Shown: positions 7,906 to 17,457 of the stretch, in pieces
How the letters are laid out: the number at the start of each line of letters is the position of its first letter
Numbering within the stretch: the stretch's first letter is position 1
Assembly: GCA_019637955.1 (NCBI GenBank)
Contig: JAHBUS010000007.1
Location: forward strand, 124,001-188,000
Direction: 5' to 3'
Source: Pseudobdellovibrionaceae bacterium
GTDB taxonomy: Bacteria; Bdellovibrionota; Bdellovibrionia; Bdellovibrionales; Bdellovibrionaceae
DNA length: 64,000 bases
Translations under genes and position numbers: made by a program
Notes under the pieces: generated by a model
Told to the model about the DNA's origin: nothing
The model's database searches: none
The model's input: only the letters and a program-made list of their open reading frames with translations

Positions 7906-10397
7906 TTCGCGATCTGATTCATGGCCTCAAGAGGAGTTTTCCCTTGCAGCGGGAAGTCGCGGATCACCGCGGCCAGCTCTTGCAGCTTCGAATCGAGCTC
8001 CTGATTCTTGGGCTCTATGGTCTCAGACTCGGCCGGAACTTGAAACAAAGAAAGCTGGGAGTCGTCTTTTTTCGTCTCGATGCCTTTCAGAACCTCACTT
8101 GCGCGCTTGGTGACTTCGAGAGGGAGTCCCGCGAGCTTGGCGACCTGAATTCCGTAGGACTTGAGCGCGGGCCCCTTGGTGAGCGTGTGCAGAAAACGGA
8201 TCTCGCCGCCCCGGTCCGTCACGGTCATGTGAGCGTTCATGAGCTGCGGGTACTTGCCCTCCAGGCGCGTGAGCTCATGGTAGTGGGTCGCAAAGAGCGT
8301 CAGCGCCTTTTGTTTTTCGAGCAGGTGCTCCAAGATCGCCTGCGCGAGGCTCATGCCATCAAACGTGCTCGTGCCGCGCCCGATCTCGTCGAAAATCACC
8401 AAACTTTGCGGGGTCATTTTCTTCAGGATCTCGGCCGTCTCGGTCATCTCGACCATGAAGGTCGAAAGGCCTTCGCTGAGCTGATCGCTCGCGCCGATGC
8501 GCGTGAAGATTTGATCAAAGAGCGGCAGCGTCGCGTGGCTTGCCGGAACGAAGCTTCCCATTTGCGCCATGAGTGCGATCAGGGCCACTTGGCGCATGAT
8601 CGTACTTTTACCGGCCATGTTGGGCCCGGTCAGAAGCAAACACCCGCCGGGGTGCATTTCGATGTCGTTGGCCACGAACTCTTTGACGTTCTGTTCAACA
8701 ACCAAGTGCCGGCTGCCATTGAGTTTGAGCCGACTTTGATTCACAAAATGCGGGCGCGTAAGCTTGCGCTCGAGTGCGAGCCACGAGAGCGCGGTGATCA
8801 CGTCGAGCTCGGCGGCCATCGCCGCCAGCTTTAACAGATCTGGCGCCAGACTGAGCACCTGTTTGCGCAGACGCTCGAAAATTTCGTACTCCAAATCATT
8901 GCGGCGCGACTGGGCCGAGAGAACCTTCTTTTCAAGTTCGACCAATTCGTCGGTGGCGTAGCGCTCGGCATTGGCAAGGGTCTGTTTGCGCAGGTAGTGC
9001 GTGGGCACCTTGTCTTTGTGCGTGTTGGTGATTTCGATGTAGTACCCGAACACCTGATTGTAGCGCACCTTCAGCGAAGGGATGCCGCTCGCTTCACGCT
9101 CGCGCGCCTCGAGCTTTTCGAGCAAAGCGTTCGAATCGGTCGAGAGCGAGATCAATTCGTCGAGCTCCGGCATGTAGCCCTGCCGGATCAGGTAACCCTG
9201 ACGGATCTGCAGCGGCGGATCGTCGATCAAAGTGCGGTCGATCTCATCGCAAACTTGGTGCATTTTTGAGAACCAAGGCTCGTTGATCTTGGCGAGTTCA
9301 AGGGCTCCCAATCCCGCCCGGGCGGAATCGCGAATCGACTGCAAGTCGCGCGCGTTGGCCGAGGGCTGCCCGACTTTACTCAGGCGCCGTTCGAGATCGC
9401 CCATCCCGCGGAGAACCTCGCGAATTTTCTGCAAGGGCGCGGGGTTCTGCGTCCAGTGCGCGACTTTGTCGTGCCGCTCGCGAACCTCATCGGCATCGAG
9501 CAGCGGAAACGAAATCCATTGGCGCAAGAGGCGCGCGCCGATGGAGGTCTGCGTGCGGTCGATGGCTTGATAAAAACTGCCGTTCAAATCGCCCTTGTAA
9601 GTCTGAAAGATTTCAAGATGCCTCAGTGTTGTCGTCGAGAGGCTCATGCGCCCCTTGAGCGTGCGGCGTTCAAAGGGCTTAATGACAAGCTTGGAGGTCT
9701 CGCCCGCCAAGCCGCGCACGTAGCACAACAGCAAGCGAAGCGCGGTTTTGTTTTGCGCGTTCAGCAGAGGATCATTCTCCTCCGCGAGCTGCTCGCAGGT
9801 GCTTAAAACGGCGCCCTCGGGCTTCAGACGCTCCGAAGGCGAGCCGGGTCGAATCACCCACTCGGCGATGGGCAAAAGACCGATGAGCCGCGAGGCCTCT
9901 TCGGGAGACAATTGGTCGAAGAAAAAGGACTCGCCCGTCGTGACATCCAAACCTGCAAAAACGCCGTCTTCAAACGCCGCCAGGTAGTGCGAGCGCGAAG
10001 TTTCGAGCGTTTCGGGATCCAGAACCATGCCGGGCGTGAGAATGCGCGTGACCGCGCGTTTGACAATGCCTTTGGCGAGCTTGGGATCCTCGATCTGATC
10101 GCACATTGCGACCTTGAGGCCGCGCGCGAGGAGCTTGTTGATCTGACCGGCGATCGAGTGATGAGGAACTCCGCACATCGGGGTTTCGTCGGCCGACTTC
10201 TTGTTGCGCGAGGTGAGCGCGATGCCCAGGATCGGCGCCGCCGTCACGGCGTCGTCGAAAAACATCTCGTAAAAATCCCCCATCCGGAACAAGAGAACCT
10301 TGTCCATGTGGAGGGATTTCATCTCCCAATACTGGCGCATCAAAGGCGTGAGTTCTTTCATCCTTTCAGGAGTAGAAAGGCGGGGGTGCGAAGTCAC
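7860..10397 (-). CDS. mutS: DNA mismatch repair protein MutS
   Basis: MutS binds mismatches and recruits MutL. The N-terminal mismatch-binding motif is present (LLFRMGDFYEMFFDDA, with the Phe-x-Glu pair), followed by the connector, core/clamp region and the ABC-type ATPase: Walker A GPNMAGKST, Walker B region LVIFDEIGRGTSTFDG and ATHYHELT. The 845-residue length fits MutS1. I use the GTG at 10397 with GGAGAG 9 bases upstream; an ATG 12 codons later abuts AAAGG without spacing. A 112-bp gap with a palindrome separates it from mpl, so it may have its own promoter. Confidence 0.95.
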   Translation of the reverse strand: MTSHPRLSTPERMKELTPLMRQYWEMKSLHMDKVLLFRMGDFYEMFFDDAVTAAPILGIALTSRNKKSADETPMCGVPHHSIAGQINKLLARGLKVAMCDQIEDPKLAKGIVKRAVTRILTPGMVLDPETLETSRSHYLAAFEDGVFAGLDVTTGESFFFDQLSPEEASRLIGLLPIAEWVIRPGSPSERLKPEGAVLSTCEQLAEENDPLLNAQNKTALRLLLCYVRGLAGETSKLVIKPFERRTLKGRMSLSTTTLRHLEIFQTYKGDLNGSFYQAIDRTQTSIGARLLRQWISFPLLDADEVRERHDKVAHWTQNPAPLQKIREVLRGMGDLERRLSKVGQPSANARDLQSIRDSARAGLGALELAKINEPWFSKMHQVCDEIDRTLIDDPPLQIRQGYLIRQGYMPELDELISLSTDSNALLEKLEAREREASGIPSLKVRYNQVFGYYIEITNTHKDKVPTHYLRKQTLANAERYATDELVELEKKVLSAQSRRNDLEYEIFERLRKQVLSLAPDLLKLAAMAAELDVITALSWLALERKLTRPHFVNQSRLKLNGSRHLVVEQNVKEFVANDIEMHPGGCLLLTGPNMAGKSTIMRQVALIALMAQMGSFVPASHATLPLFDQIFTRIGASDQLSEGLSTFMVEMTETAEILKKMTPQSLVIFDEIGRGTSTFDGMSLAQAILEHLLEKQKALTLFATHYHELTRLEGKYPQLMNAHMTVTDRGGEIRFLHTLTKGPALKSYGIQVAKLAGLPLEVTKRASEVLKGIETKKDDSQLSLFQVPAESETIEPKNQELDSKLQELAAVIRDFPLQGKTPLEAMNQIAKWQDMISSTSSGSSH

Positions 10398-10437
10398 TTC
10401 GTGACACTCTCCATCATCATGGCGGCGGAAATAGTGC

Positions 10438-10452
10438 GCCTAATTATTAGGC
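10438..10452. promoter_or_regulatory. Perfect inverted repeat upstream of mutS
   Basis: GCCTAAT-T-ATTAGGC is a perfect 7+1+7 inverted repeat in the only sizeable gap (112 bp) of the long minus-strand run, 41 bp upstream of the mutS start. Its AT-rich core contrasts with the GC-rich surroundings. It could be an operator for a dimeric regulator or part of a promoter. No regulator is identifiable. Confidence 0.35.
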
Positions 10453-10509
10453 AAAACCCCACCACCGCTAACGCAGACTGTCTCCGATTCGGAAATGAAA
10501 AGCCGGTCC

Positions 10510-11934
10510 TCAGCGGCTCGCGAGGCCGGTCAACAGCTTCTGGTAAATGCCGTCAAAGCCGCCATTGCTCATGATCAAGACCCCATCACCCGCCTTGGCG
10601 TTTTTCACGAGGTATTCGACGATCGCGTCCGCCGAACCGAACACGTTGGCGGTGCGGCCGCGGCCGCGCAGATCGCCCACCAACTCGTCGCTCGAGAAGC
10701 GGTTACCCTCGTCGATTTTGCCTTGATCGAACGCCTGCGCGATCAACACCTCGTGTGCGGGCGTGAGCGCGTTCACGTAGTCTTGCTGAAACACTTTTCG
10801 GCGCGAGGTCGCTGAGCGCGGTTCAAAGACGCTGAAGATTTTTTTCTTCGGGTACTTGGCTTGAATCCCCGCCACCGTTTCGCGCACGGCGGTCGGATGG
10901 TGCGCGAAATCTTCGATCACGAGCACACCGCCGGGCTCGCCCAAAATTTCTTGGCGGCGTTTGACGCCCTCGAAGCTTTGCAGCGCCTCGCGAACCTTGC
11001 GCGCATCAAACTCGAGTGACTCGGTCATCGCCAAGCACGCCAGCGCGTTCAAAACATTGTAACGGCCACCCATTTTGGTCTGGTAAATTTCGCCCGTGGC
11101 CTTGCCTGAGCGGATCAACTCAAACTCGGTTCCGCTATCGTCCATCTTGATCACGCGGGCTTGATAATCCCCCGTCTCGATCCCGTAAGACAGCCGGCGC
11201 TTGCAGGAGGTCTGCGGCAAAATATCGAGGATGTTCCTTTCCTCGGCGCAGTAAACGAGCGTGCCGTCCGTGGGGATCAGCTTGAGCAGCGAGATGAACG
11301 CCGCCTTCACCGCATCGAGATCCGCGTAGATGTCGGCATGATCGAATTCGATCGACGTCAAAATCACGTGGCGTGGACGGTAATGCACGAACTTGGGAAC
11401 CTTGTCGAAATAAGCCGTGTCGTACTCATCCCCTTCGATGACAAAGTACTTGCCTTCGGGATTCTGAAAACTCTTCGAGAAATTCTTCGGGATGCCGCCG
11501 ATCAAAAAGCCGGGCTTCACGCCCTGAACTTGGCAGATCCAGCTCATCATGCTGGTGGTCGTCGTTTTGCCGTGCGTGCCCGACACCACGATCGACTCGC
11601 GGCCCGCGATGATGAACTCACCCATCGCTTTGGGAAGGCTCGTGTACGGAATTCCTAAACGCACAAGTTCCTGCGCCTCTTCGTTGCTCGCCGAGATCAC
11701 GTTGCCGACGATGACAAAATCAGGACGGGGCTGAAGATTTTTAGCGGCGTAGCCTTTGACGACCGGGATCCCGAGCTTCTCGAGCTGGGTGGACATCGGC
11801 GGGTACGGCGCCGAATCCGACCCCGTGACTTTGAAACCGCGGTCCTGAAGCAAACCCGCCAAAGACGCCATCGCGGTTCCGCAGATGCCCATGAGATGAA
11901 TGTGATGTCCCGGTTTCAAGTCGGAGATTTGCAT
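10510..11934 (-). CDS. mpl: UDP-MurNAc:L-Ala-gamma-D-Glu-meso-DAP ligase (murein tripeptide recycling)
   Basis: Mpl joins recycled murein tripeptide to UDP-MurNAc in the cytoplasm. The sequence has the Mur-ligase N-terminal nucleotide fold (HLMGICGTAMASLAGLL), the ATP loop VSGTHGKTTTTS, the central domain with IEGDEYDTAYFD, and the C-terminal domain with DFAHHPTAV and FEPRSATSRRKVF. IEGDEYDTAYFDK distinguishes Mpl from MurC. Length (474) is normal. It lies 5 bp after the serine hydrolase gene and closes the run that begins at purM. Together with LdcA it suggests reuse of peptidoglycan peptides. Confidence 0.92.
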   Translation of the reverse strand: MQISDLKPGHHIHLMGICGTAMASLAGLLQDRGFKVTGSDSAPYPPMSTQLEKLGIPVVKGYAAKNLQPRPDFVIVGNVISASNEEAQELVRLGIPYTSLPKAMGEFIIAGRESIVVSGTHGKTTTTSMMSWICQVQGVKPGFLIGGIPKNFSKSFQNPEGKYFVIEGDEYDTAYFDKVPKFVHYRPRHVILTSIEFDHADIYADLDAVKAAFISLLKLIPTDGTLVYCAEERNILDILPQTSCKRRLSYGIETGDYQARVIKMDDSGTEFELIRSGKATGEIYQTKMGGRYNVLNALACLAMTESLEFDARKVREALQSFEGVKRRQEILGEPGGVLVIEDFAHHPTAVRETVAGIQAKYPKKKIFSVFEPRSATSRRKVFQQDYVNALTPAHEVLIAQAFDQGKIDEGNRFSSDELVGDLRGRGRTANVFGSADAIVEYLVKNAKAGDGVLIMSNGGFDGIYQKLLTGLASR

Positions 11935-11939
11935 ATCGT

Positions 11940-12998
11940 TCAGGCCCTTCTCAGTCCTTCAATGACCCAGTTGTGAATTTGCGGCCGCAGCTTGGCGAAA
12001 TCTTTGAGATCTTTTCCGAGAAACACGCGGTTGCTCAAGATCACGACCAGCAAATCGCTGGCGGGATCGAACCAAAACGAGGTCCCGGTAAAGCCGGTGT
12101 GACCGATGGAATACGGCGAGAAATAATCGCCCGACGTCGAACTTCCGGGCGTCGGCATCGAGTACCCCATCGCCCAGTCGCCGCGCCCGAGTGGCAGCGC
12201 ACGGCTCATAAAGAGCTTGGCAGTTTTTAAGCGCACCTGGATGCGCGAGATGCCCATCAATTGGCTGCGCAAGAACAAACCCGTCCACGACACGTCGTCG
12301 ATACTGCCAAAGAGCCCCGCGTGCGTCGTAACGCCGCCCAGAGCCCAGCAGTTTTGATCGTAAACTTCACCTTGAATCAACTTTCCGCGCCACGCATCCC
12401 GGTCGGTCGGAGCATAAAAGCGCACCGGATTCGGCGGCTCGTTGTTCGGGTGAAAATCCAGCGTGCTCACGCCGGGATAGAACGAATCCTTGAGGCTTTT
12501 CCAAACATCGAGCAAAGATTTTTGCTCGATCACTTCCAAACAAAAGCCCAGCACCAAGAACCCAACGTCCGAGTAAACGGCCGAGGTCGGTTTTTCACGC
12601 GGAAGTTCACGGATCATGTTTTTGAGCTGATCAAACCGCTTCTCCAGCGGGAGCGTGAGATCGATGTGGTTGTAAAAATCGTACCACCACGGAAGACCGC
12701 TCGTGTGCGTGAGGCAGTTCACGATCAAGACGTCTTTGTGAGGAAACCAAGGCAAGAGATCCGACACCTTCGTGGTGAGCTCCCACTTGCCTTCATCATA
12801 CGCCTTCATAAACGCGGTCGCGGTGAAGAAGGCCTTGGTGACGCTGGCCAAATCATAATACGCGAACGTGTCGCCGACCGCGATGTCGCAGATTTTTCGG
12901 CCCTGCTGATGCACCTGCACCTGCACGCCGGGAGCGGCGCCGGGCAAACGCTCTTCGATTTTTTTCACCAATTTTTCTTCGAAAGCCGAAAATCTCAT
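11940..12998 (-). CDS. Serine hydrolase, beta-lactamase/class C PBP fold, no signal peptide
   Basis: The 352-residue protein has the three class C-type motifs: SVTK (nucleophile Ser and Lys) in DLASVTKAFFT, YSD in TSAVYSDVGFLV, and HTG in SIGHTGFTGTSF. No signal peptide or lipobox is visible, so it is probably cytoplasmic. Its ATG overlaps the ldcA stop by 4 bp and mpl follows 5 bp later. That placement between two murein-recycling enzymes suggests it acts on muropeptides, for example as a DD-peptidase or esterase; this is inference. True beta-lactamase activity is unlikely without export. Confidence 0.82.
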   Translation of the reverse strand: MRFSAFEEKLVKKIEERLPGAAPGVQVQVHQQGRKICDIAVGDTFAYYDLASVTKAFFTATAFMKAYDEGKWELTTKVSDLLPWFPHKDVLIVNCLTHTSGLPWWYDFYNHIDLTLPLEKRFDQLKNMIRELPREKPTSAVYSDVGFLVLGFCLEVIEQKSLLDVWKSLKDSFYPGVSTLDFHPNNEPPNPVRFYAPTDRDAWRGKLIQGEVYDQNCWALGGVTTHAGLFGSIDDVSWTGLFLRSQLMGISRIQVRLKTAKLFMSRALPLGRGDWAMGYSMPTPGSSTSGDYFSPYSIGHTGFTGTSFWFDPASDLLVVILSNRVFLGKDLKDFAKLRPQIHNWVIEGLRRA

Positions 12999-13930
12999 GC
13001 GTGACCTGCATTCACTAAAAGTTCATTTTTAAACAACGTGGCGTTTGTGCCGAACGGCAGCGTGCGCTGACGCTCGCCGTGCCCCACTTCAAGACCTTGA
13101 TAGACCGGAATCTTCATCCCTTGAGCGAAACGCCGAAGGGCGAAATCAACATAACTCACGTCCGCTTTGCCGGGTTCATTGCCGCCAATGAAATGACCCA
13201 AGACCACCGCTTTGCAACCCGCGAACACACCCGCCTGCGCGAAGTGCTCAAGCATCCGGTCCAAACGGTAGCCGCGCTCCCCGATGTCTTCGAGAAATAG
13301 AATGCGGTCTTTGAGCCGAGGGTGCACCGCCGTGCCGATCAAACTTTGCATGGTCGTGAGATTTCCACCCACCACCATTGCCTGGATCTTGGATTTTTTT
13401 TCGGCCGCCTTGTTCATCGGCTGCAAATCCGCAAAACGCACCTCGGGCTGCTCACCAAAAACGAGCGCGCGAAGCTCTTCGACGAAATCCGCGGGCAAAG
13501 TGCCGGTCCCCAATCTTTCGACGATCGGGCCGTGCAGCGAGGCCCACTTCCATTTTTGATTCAGCAAAAAGTGCAGCGTGGTGTTGTCCGAGATGCCGAT
13601 AAACATCTTGGCCTGAGCCGGGGCTTTCTTTTTTAGAAGCGCCGGCATTAATCGGTTCGCCCCGTACCCTCCACGCACGCACCACACGGCCTTCGAATCG
13701 CGGGCGCGGAGCGCGCGGTCCAAAAACGCGAAACGCTTGTCATCGGTGTGCGCATGAAACTCGAACGGCTGGATCAGATCTTCAGGTAAACGCACACGCA
13801 GGCCCCAGGACTCCAGAACCTGGATGCCTTGGCGCAGATGATCTTCGTGGGCGGCGTAACCCGGCGCGACCAAGTCGACCAGGTCGCCTTTTTCAAGGGG
13901 TTGCCACTTTTGCGTGAGCGAGCGAGTCAT
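12995..13930 (-). CDS. ldcA: LD-carboxypeptidase (S66 family)
   Basis: LdcA removes the terminal D-Ala from murein tetrapeptides in the cytoplasm, producing the tripeptide used by Mpl. Family motifs are visible: VRGGYGANRLM, GISDNTTLHF (nucleophile Ser), FLEDIGERGYRLDRML (Glu) and EVGHGERQRTLPFG (His). The 311-residue length is typical. The ATG overlaps the purF 3' end by 38 bp and the stop overlaps the next start by 4 bp, so it is locked into the purine operon. It and mpl, two genes downstream, form a recycling pathway. Confidence 0.92.
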   Translation of the reverse strand: MTRSLTQKWQPLEKGDLVDLVAPGYAAHEDHLRQGIQVLESWGLRVRLPEDLIQPFEFHAHTDDKRFAFLDRALRARDSKAVWCVRGGYGANRLMPALLKKKAPAQAKMFIGISDNTTLHFLLNQKWKWASLHGPIVERLGTGTLPADFVEELRALVFGEQPEVRFADLQPMNKAAEKKSKIQAMVVGGNLTTMQSLIGTAVHPRLKDRILFLEDIGERGYRLDRMLEHFAQAGVFAGCKAVVLGHFIGGNEPGKADVSYVDFALRRFAQGMKIPVYQGLEVGHGERQRTLPFGTNATLFKNELLVNAGHA

Positions 13931-15314
13931 TCTCTAAGGGTGTCGGATATTTCGAATCAAAGCAAGCGGCACAGAACTGCGTGGGCGCGCTTTGCAGAGC
14001 TTGAAACATCCCCTCGAGCGACAAGTACGACAAACTATCGGCCTCGATGAACTGCCGGATCTCATCAAGACTTTGGTTGGCGGCGATCAAGTGACTTTTT
14101 TGGGGCGTGTCCACGCCGTAGTAGCAAGGCCCGATCGTGGGGGGACTGGCGATGCGCATGTGCACCTCTTTGGCCCCCGCCTGGCGGATCAACCTCACGA
14201 TTTTCTGACTCGTCGTTCCGCGAACTAGACTGTCATCGACGACGATCACGCGTTTCCCCGCCAAAACGGCACTTTGCGGGTTGAGCTTAATCTTGACCCC
14301 GAAGCTGCGAATGCTTTGCGCCGGCTGAATGAACGTGCGGCCGACGTAGTGATTTCGGATGATCCCAAACTCGAACGGAATTCCCGACTCCACGGAGTAC
14401 CCGAGCGCGCTCGGCACCCCGGAATCCGGAACGGGAATCACGACATCCGCCTCGGTGGGATTTTCTTTGGAGAGCCATCGGCCAAACTGCTTGCGCGACT
14501 CGTAGACGGAGCGGCCAAAAACCACCGAATCCGGGCGCGCGAAATACACGTGCTCAAAAACACAGCGCGAGAGGCGCGGCGCCTTGGCGAAGATTTCGGA
14601 GTGGGTGCCATTCTCGTCGATCCAGAAAATTTCGCCGGGTTCGATTTCACGGATGTACTTGGCTCCGATCAAATCAAAGGCGCAGGTTTCACTGGCAACC
14701 ATGTAGGATGTCTGGCCTTTTTCATTGGCCTTGGTGCCCAGGACCAGCGGCCGAAACCCGTTGGGATCGCGGATCGCGACCAAGCGGTCATGAGTCATGA
14801 CCACCAGCGAGTAAGCGCCGACGACTTCGGAAAGGCTCATTTTGAGCGCTTCCACGATTTCATTGGTGGGCGTGCGCGAAATCAGATGCAGCAGACATTC
14901 GGTGTCCGTGGTGCCTTGAAAGATCGCGCCTTTTTCCTGGAGGCGTTTGCGGATGCCATCGGTGTTGACGATGTTGCCATTGTGCGCGAGCGCGACCGGG
15001 CCGTTGAGCAGGTTGGCCGCGAGCGGCTGCGCGTTGGCGAGCAGATTTTGACCCGTGGTCGAGTAGCGCACGTGCCCGATGGCCGCATCTCCAACGAGAC
15101 GCGCGAGATCGGGCTCTTTGAACACATCGCCGACCAGACCTAGACCTTTATGAAGAACGTGCTCTCCCGAGCGCATCGACACGATCCCGGCGGACTCTTG
15201 TCCGCGGTGTTGCATCGCATAGAGTCCGAGGTAGGCGAGCCGTGCCGCCTCCTCATGATTCCAAACGCCCATGACCGCGCATTCTTCACGAAATCCCGTC
15301 AAGCAGTCCTCCAA
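13893..15314 (-). CDS. purF: Amidophosphoribosyltransferase
   Basis: PurF makes 5-phosphoribosylamine from PRPP and glutamine, the first step of purine synthesis. The N-terminal 11 residues (MEDCLTGFREE) precede Cys12 in ECAVMGVWNHEEA, matching the cleaved propeptide and nucleophile of the Bacillus-type enzyme. Cysteines in SRCVFEHVYF, GPCYYGV and FCAACFDSKYP match the four [4Fe-4S] ligands of that class, so an oxygen-sensitive cluster is likely. The PRPP loop VIVVDDSLVRGTTS is present. The start overlaps purL by 29 bp and the end overlaps ldcA. Confidence 0.95.
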   Translation of the reverse strand: MEDCLTGFREECAVMGVWNHEEAARLAYLGLYAMQHRGQESAGIVSMRSGEHVLHKGLGLVGDVFKEPDLARLVGDAAIGHVRYSTTGQNLLANAQPLAANLLNGPVALAHNGNIVNTDGIRKRLQEKGAIFQGTTDTECLLHLISRTPTNEIVEALKMSLSEVVGAYSLVVMTHDRLVAIRDPNGFRPLVLGTKANEKGQTSYMVASETCAFDLIGAKYIREIEPGEIFWIDENGTHSEIFAKAPRLSRCVFEHVYFARPDSVVFGRSVYESRKQFGRWLSKENPTEADVVIPVPDSGVPSALGYSVESGIPFEFGIIRNHYVGRTFIQPAQSIRSFGVKIKLNPQSAVLAGKRVIVVDDSLVRGTTSQKIVRLIRQAGAKEVHMRIASPPTIGPCYYGVDTPQKSHLIAANQSLDEIRQFIEADSLSYLSLEGMFQALQSAPTQFCAACFDSKYPTPLENDSLAHAKVATP

Positions 15315-17457
15315 AACCTTCGCGAGCGGAGGTTTTCATTTCGTCAATCGACCAACCATGATTTTTCCACGAAATGCGCTGACCTTGGGTCACGCCCAAC
15401 TTCTGCACGTCGAACCCGAGCTTTTTCAAGCCTGCCTGCACTTTGGCTTCAGCGGCGGGTGAAACTTCGAACACCATTTGGTACAGCACTTCATCACTCA
15501 AATCCTCGAGTGTAAAGCCCGCTTCGATCGCCAGACCCACCCCGTCCATCGACATCTTGGCAACTGACAACAAAAGTCCACCGCGGCCCGACATCTGGGT
15601 GCTCAAAATCTCGCTCGCCTTAAAAGACTGCACGAGCTCCGAAAGACCTTTGATTTTCGCCGCGACCCCAACGCCGTCGAGCTCCCCCGTAAAATCAGTG
15701 AGACCCGCGCGCGTGCGCACTTGCGCCAGGCTCACGAGCAGAGCGGTGCTGCCTTGTTCTTGGAAGCGGTCGTGCGGAATGTCTTCGACGTCGCCGCGCA
15801 AACCCACCGCGCCCACGGCGGGCGTCGAGATGATGTTTTGACCGAGAGTTTCATTGTAGAAGCTGACGTTTCCGCTGATGACCGGCGCTCCCAGCGCGAT
15901 GCTCACGTCCGCGATCGCCTCCACCGAAGCGACGAACTCGCTCATGATCTCGGGACGCTCGGGATTTCCAAAATTCAAACAGTCGGTCAGACCTTGAACC
16001 TCGGCGCCCTTGATCGCCATTTGCAGGCTCGGGTACAAAACCGCATCAAACGCGCCGATGCGCGCGTCGCGCTTCATCCAAGCCGGACGGCAACCCACGG
16101 TGACCGCCAGCCCGCGGCCGGAAGGCAAGCGGTGAAATGCCACATCGTGATCCGCGCCGCGCACCGTGCGCGCCTGTACGCGCTGATCGTACTGACGGTA
16201 AATCCAAGTGCGGTCGCAGTGCTCGCTCGTGCCGAGCTGACCTTTAAGATCCCACGTCTTCGCGTCGGTGCTCATCGCGGGCAGCGAGGCCTTTTGATGT
16301 TTCGGCGCCCACGCCGAATATGGACGCTCGTACATGGGAGCATTCTCGACCAAGAGGTCCGGGTCGATTTCGGTGAGACACTCCCCGCGCCACCACAGGC
16401 TGACCTTGCGGCCGCTGGTGATTTCACCCACGACCGAAGCGTCCAGACCCCAGATGTCGAATTCTTTTTGAATGTCGGCGAGCTTCCCGGGTTCGCACAC
16501 GAGCAGCATGCGCTCCTGCGACTCGGACAAGAGAATCTCCTCCGGACCCATCTGCGCATCGCGAAGCGGAACCTTGGAGAGATCCAGCTTCATCCCGACC
16601 TGACCTTTGGAGGCCATCTCGAAACTCGAGCTGGTCAGACCGGCCGCGCCCATATCCTGAATCGCGACGACCAGTTTTTTCTGAATCACCGAAAGGCAAG
16701 ACTCGATCAGAAGTTTTTCAAAGTAAGGATCGCCGATTTGCACGTTCGGTTTTTTCGCATCCGAGTTCTCATCAAAACTCTCGGAGGCCATCGCCGCCCC
16801 GTGCACGCCATCGCGTCCGGTTTTCGCGCCCACATAAACGACGAGGTTCCCGGCACCTTTGGCTTTCGACAGCGCGAGCTCTTCACCCGGAAGCAAAAGA
16901 CCCACGGCCATGGCGTTGACCAGAATGTTGTTGTTGTAAGCCGCATCGAAATTGGTCTGACCCGTGAGCGTCGGAACGCCCACGCAATTGCCGTAACCGC
17001 TGATCCCGCGAACCACGCCGTCGATCAACGTCGGCATGCGCTTGGCCGTCGGTTCACCGAAGCAGAGATAATCGGCCAGCACCACGGGACGCGCGCCCAT
17101 GGTGAAGATGTCGCGCAAAATCCCGCCGACGCCCGTCGCCGCTCCTTGGTAAGGCTCGATGAAGCTTGGGTGGTTGTGCGATTCCATCTTGAAGACGACC
17201 TTTTCATCAAAGCCCAGATCCAGAACGCCGGCGTTCTCACCTTGAGCCGTGACCACCTTGTCGGTGATGGTCTTGCCGAATTTCTTCAGGTGCACGCGCG
17301 AGCTTTTGTAGCTGCAGTGCTCACTCCAGAGCGCCGAGAACAGCGCCCACTCCACGCCTTGCGGCGGGCGTCCCAAAAGCGAAGTGATGTGTTTGTACTC
17401 GCTCTCGTTGATGCGATAAGTTTTAAACTTGGCTTTCAAATCCGCATCTTGACTCAC
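15286..17457 (-). CDS. purL: FGAM synthase, large subunit PurL
   Basis: PurL is the ATP-dependent synthetase part of formylglycinamidine ribonucleotide synthase and works with PurQ (glutaminase) and PurS. At 723 residues it is the small, Bacillus-type form rather than the large fused one. Recognisable motifs include SALWSEHCSYKSSR, FKMESHNHPSFIEPYQGAAT and a second AIRS-like half with LNFGNPERPEIM. The GTG at 17457 is chosen because it overlaps the purQ stop (GTGA) and restores the normal N-terminus; the open frame extends further up only by overlapping purQ. Confidence 0.95.
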   Translation of the reverse strand: MSQDADLKAKFKTYRINESEYKHITSLLGRPPQGVEWALFSALWSEHCSYKSSRVHLKKFGKTITDKVVTAQGENAGVLDLGFDEKVVFKMESHNHPSFIEPYQGAATGVGGILRDIFTMGARPVVLADYLCFGEPTAKRMPTLIDGVVRGISGYGNCVGVPTLTGQTNFDAAYNNNILVNAMAVGLLLPGEELALSKAKGAGNLVVYVGAKTGRDGVHGAAMASESFDENSDAKKPNVQIGDPYFEKLLIESCLSVIQKKLVVAIQDMGAAGLTSSSFEMASKGQVGMKLDLSKVPLRDAQMGPEEILLSESQERMLLVCEPGKLADIQKEFDIWGLDASVVGEITSGRKVSLWWRGECLTEIDPDLLVENAPMYERPYSAWAPKHQKASLPAMSTDAKTWDLKGQLGTSEHCDRTWIYRQYDQRVQARTVRGADHDVAFHRLPSGRGLAVTVGCRPAWMKRDARIGAFDAVLYPSLQMAIKGAEVQGLTDCLNFGNPERPEIMSEFVASVEAIADVSIALGAPVISGNVSFYNETLGQNIISTPAVGAVGLRGDVEDIPHDRFQEQGSTALLVSLAQVRTRAGLTDFTGELDGVGVAAKIKGLSELVQSFKASEILSTQMSGRGGLLLSVAKMSMDGVGLAIEAGFTLEDLSDEVLYQMVFEVSPAAEAKVQAGLKKLGFDVQKLGVTQGQRISWKNHGWSIDEMKTSAREGFGGLLDGIS

